Source of the DNA: Paracoccaceae bacterium
GTDB taxonomy: Bacteria > Pseudomonadota > Alphaproteobacteria > Rhodobacterales > Rhodobacteraceae
Assembly (NCBI GenBank): GCA_902602765.1
Contig: CACKSH010000013.1
Coordinates: 1 to 46,345, forward strand
DNA length: 46,345 nucleotides
Direction of reading: 5' to 3'
Shown here: in pieces, positions 46,213-46,345 of the stretch
Layout: every line of letters begins with the position of its first letter
Position numbering within the stretch: position 1 is the first letter of the stretch
Position numbers and translations under genes: made by a program
Notes under the pieces: model-generated
Database searches by the model: none
Told to the model about the DNA's origin: nothing
The model's input: only the letters and a program-made list of their open reading frames with translations

Positions 46213-46345
46213 TCACTCTGCCGCAATTCTGTTAGAATTTCTTGCTTTAGCTAGAGCTGACAATTCACTCATCAAAACGGAGGCTCTCGCTATTGGATTT
46301 GTTAAATAAAAATCCTTAATTGGATATATAAAATCACCTTTATCT
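46213..46345 (-). CDS. nuoG: NADH-quinone oxidoreductase subunit G, C-terminal end (partial)
   Basis: The frame reading from the window end to a TGA at 46213-46215 encodes 43 residues: [20 protein letters not shown] and then [17 protein letters not shown]. This [12 protein letters not shown]...ELSALAKAR pattern is the C-terminus of the alphaproteobacterial NuoG, the largest iron-sulfur subunit of the peripheral arm of complex I. The position before nuoH confirms it. The rest of the gene lies beyond the window. Confidence 0.88.
   Translation of the reverse strand, partial: DKGDFIYPIKDFYLTNPIARASVLMSELSALAKARNSNRIAAE

Overview
The window reads as a piece of the chromosomal core of an AT-rich, probably free-living marine alphaproteobacterium, most likely an AT-rich member of the Rhodobacterales. 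The evidence is gene content and order: lptG-lptD-surA-pdxA-rsmA, prfA-prmC beside a DUF4167 gene, a Fur/Mur-type regulator lacking the zinc-binding CxxC pairs, an rRNA methyltransferase coupled to a PIN protein (a pair known from Rhodobacter), alr-mlaE-mlaF-radA-cvpA, surE-pcm-nlpD, tatABC, and a nuoG-N cluster running into birA, coaX and RNase J. Nearly all proteins are recognisable, full-length housekeeping products and intergenic gaps are short. No stretch without a gene exceeds about 215 bases. I saw no tRNA, rRNA, CRISPR array, insertion sequence, integrase or prophage gene.

Layout. 1-5547 (+) is an envelope/ribosome operon: LPS export (LptG end, LptD), the outer-membrane chaperone SurA, PdxA (vitamin B6) and RsmA (16S rRNA dimethylation). 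5574-8244 (-) holds a DUF4167 protein, PrmC and its substrate RF1. 8320-10469 (-) is an agmatinase-type ureohydrolase with an M20 amidohydrolase. 10532-15659 (+) carries MazG, a nucleoside hydrolase, SelO, a Fur-family regulator and enolase. 15723-17446 (-) is the methyltransferase/PIN pair. 17640-20122 (+) is the Entner-Doudoroff pair edd-eda behind a perfect LacI-type palindrome. 20195-28180 (+) runs alr, mlaE, mlaF, radA, cvpA, an SDR, surE, pcm and an NlpD/EnvC-like lipoprotein. 28199-31804 (-) holds a DUF815 ATPase, tatC, tatB, tatA and a lone FbpC-type ABC ATPase. 32017-35127 (+) has RF3 and an RhlE-type helicase. 35168-46345 (-) is the RNase J-coaX-birA-nuoN-M-L-K-J-I-H-(small ORF)-nuoG block, transcribed from nuoG towards RNase J.

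How they work together. The window covers outer-membrane biogenesis, translation termination and release-factor methylation, central carbon metabolism (Entner-Doudoroff plus enolase), nucleotide and protein repair (MazG, Pcm, SurE), Tat export, RNA turnover and respiratory complex I. ATGA or TAATG overlaps (lptG/lptD, surA/pdxA, prfA/prmC, methyltransferase/PIN, mlaE/mlaF, surE/pcm, coaX/rnj) point to translational coupling.

I do not see a strong candidate for an undescribed multi-gene system. The points most worth a second look are local: the LacI/GntR-type operator at edd-eda, a probable non-canonical start codon for birA, a small ORF wedged between nuoG and nuoH, the methyltransferase-coupled PIN protein without an antitoxin, an 8-bp inverted repeat before the DUF4167 gene, and departures from the gene order I expect (no purF after cvpA, no serS near surE or tat).
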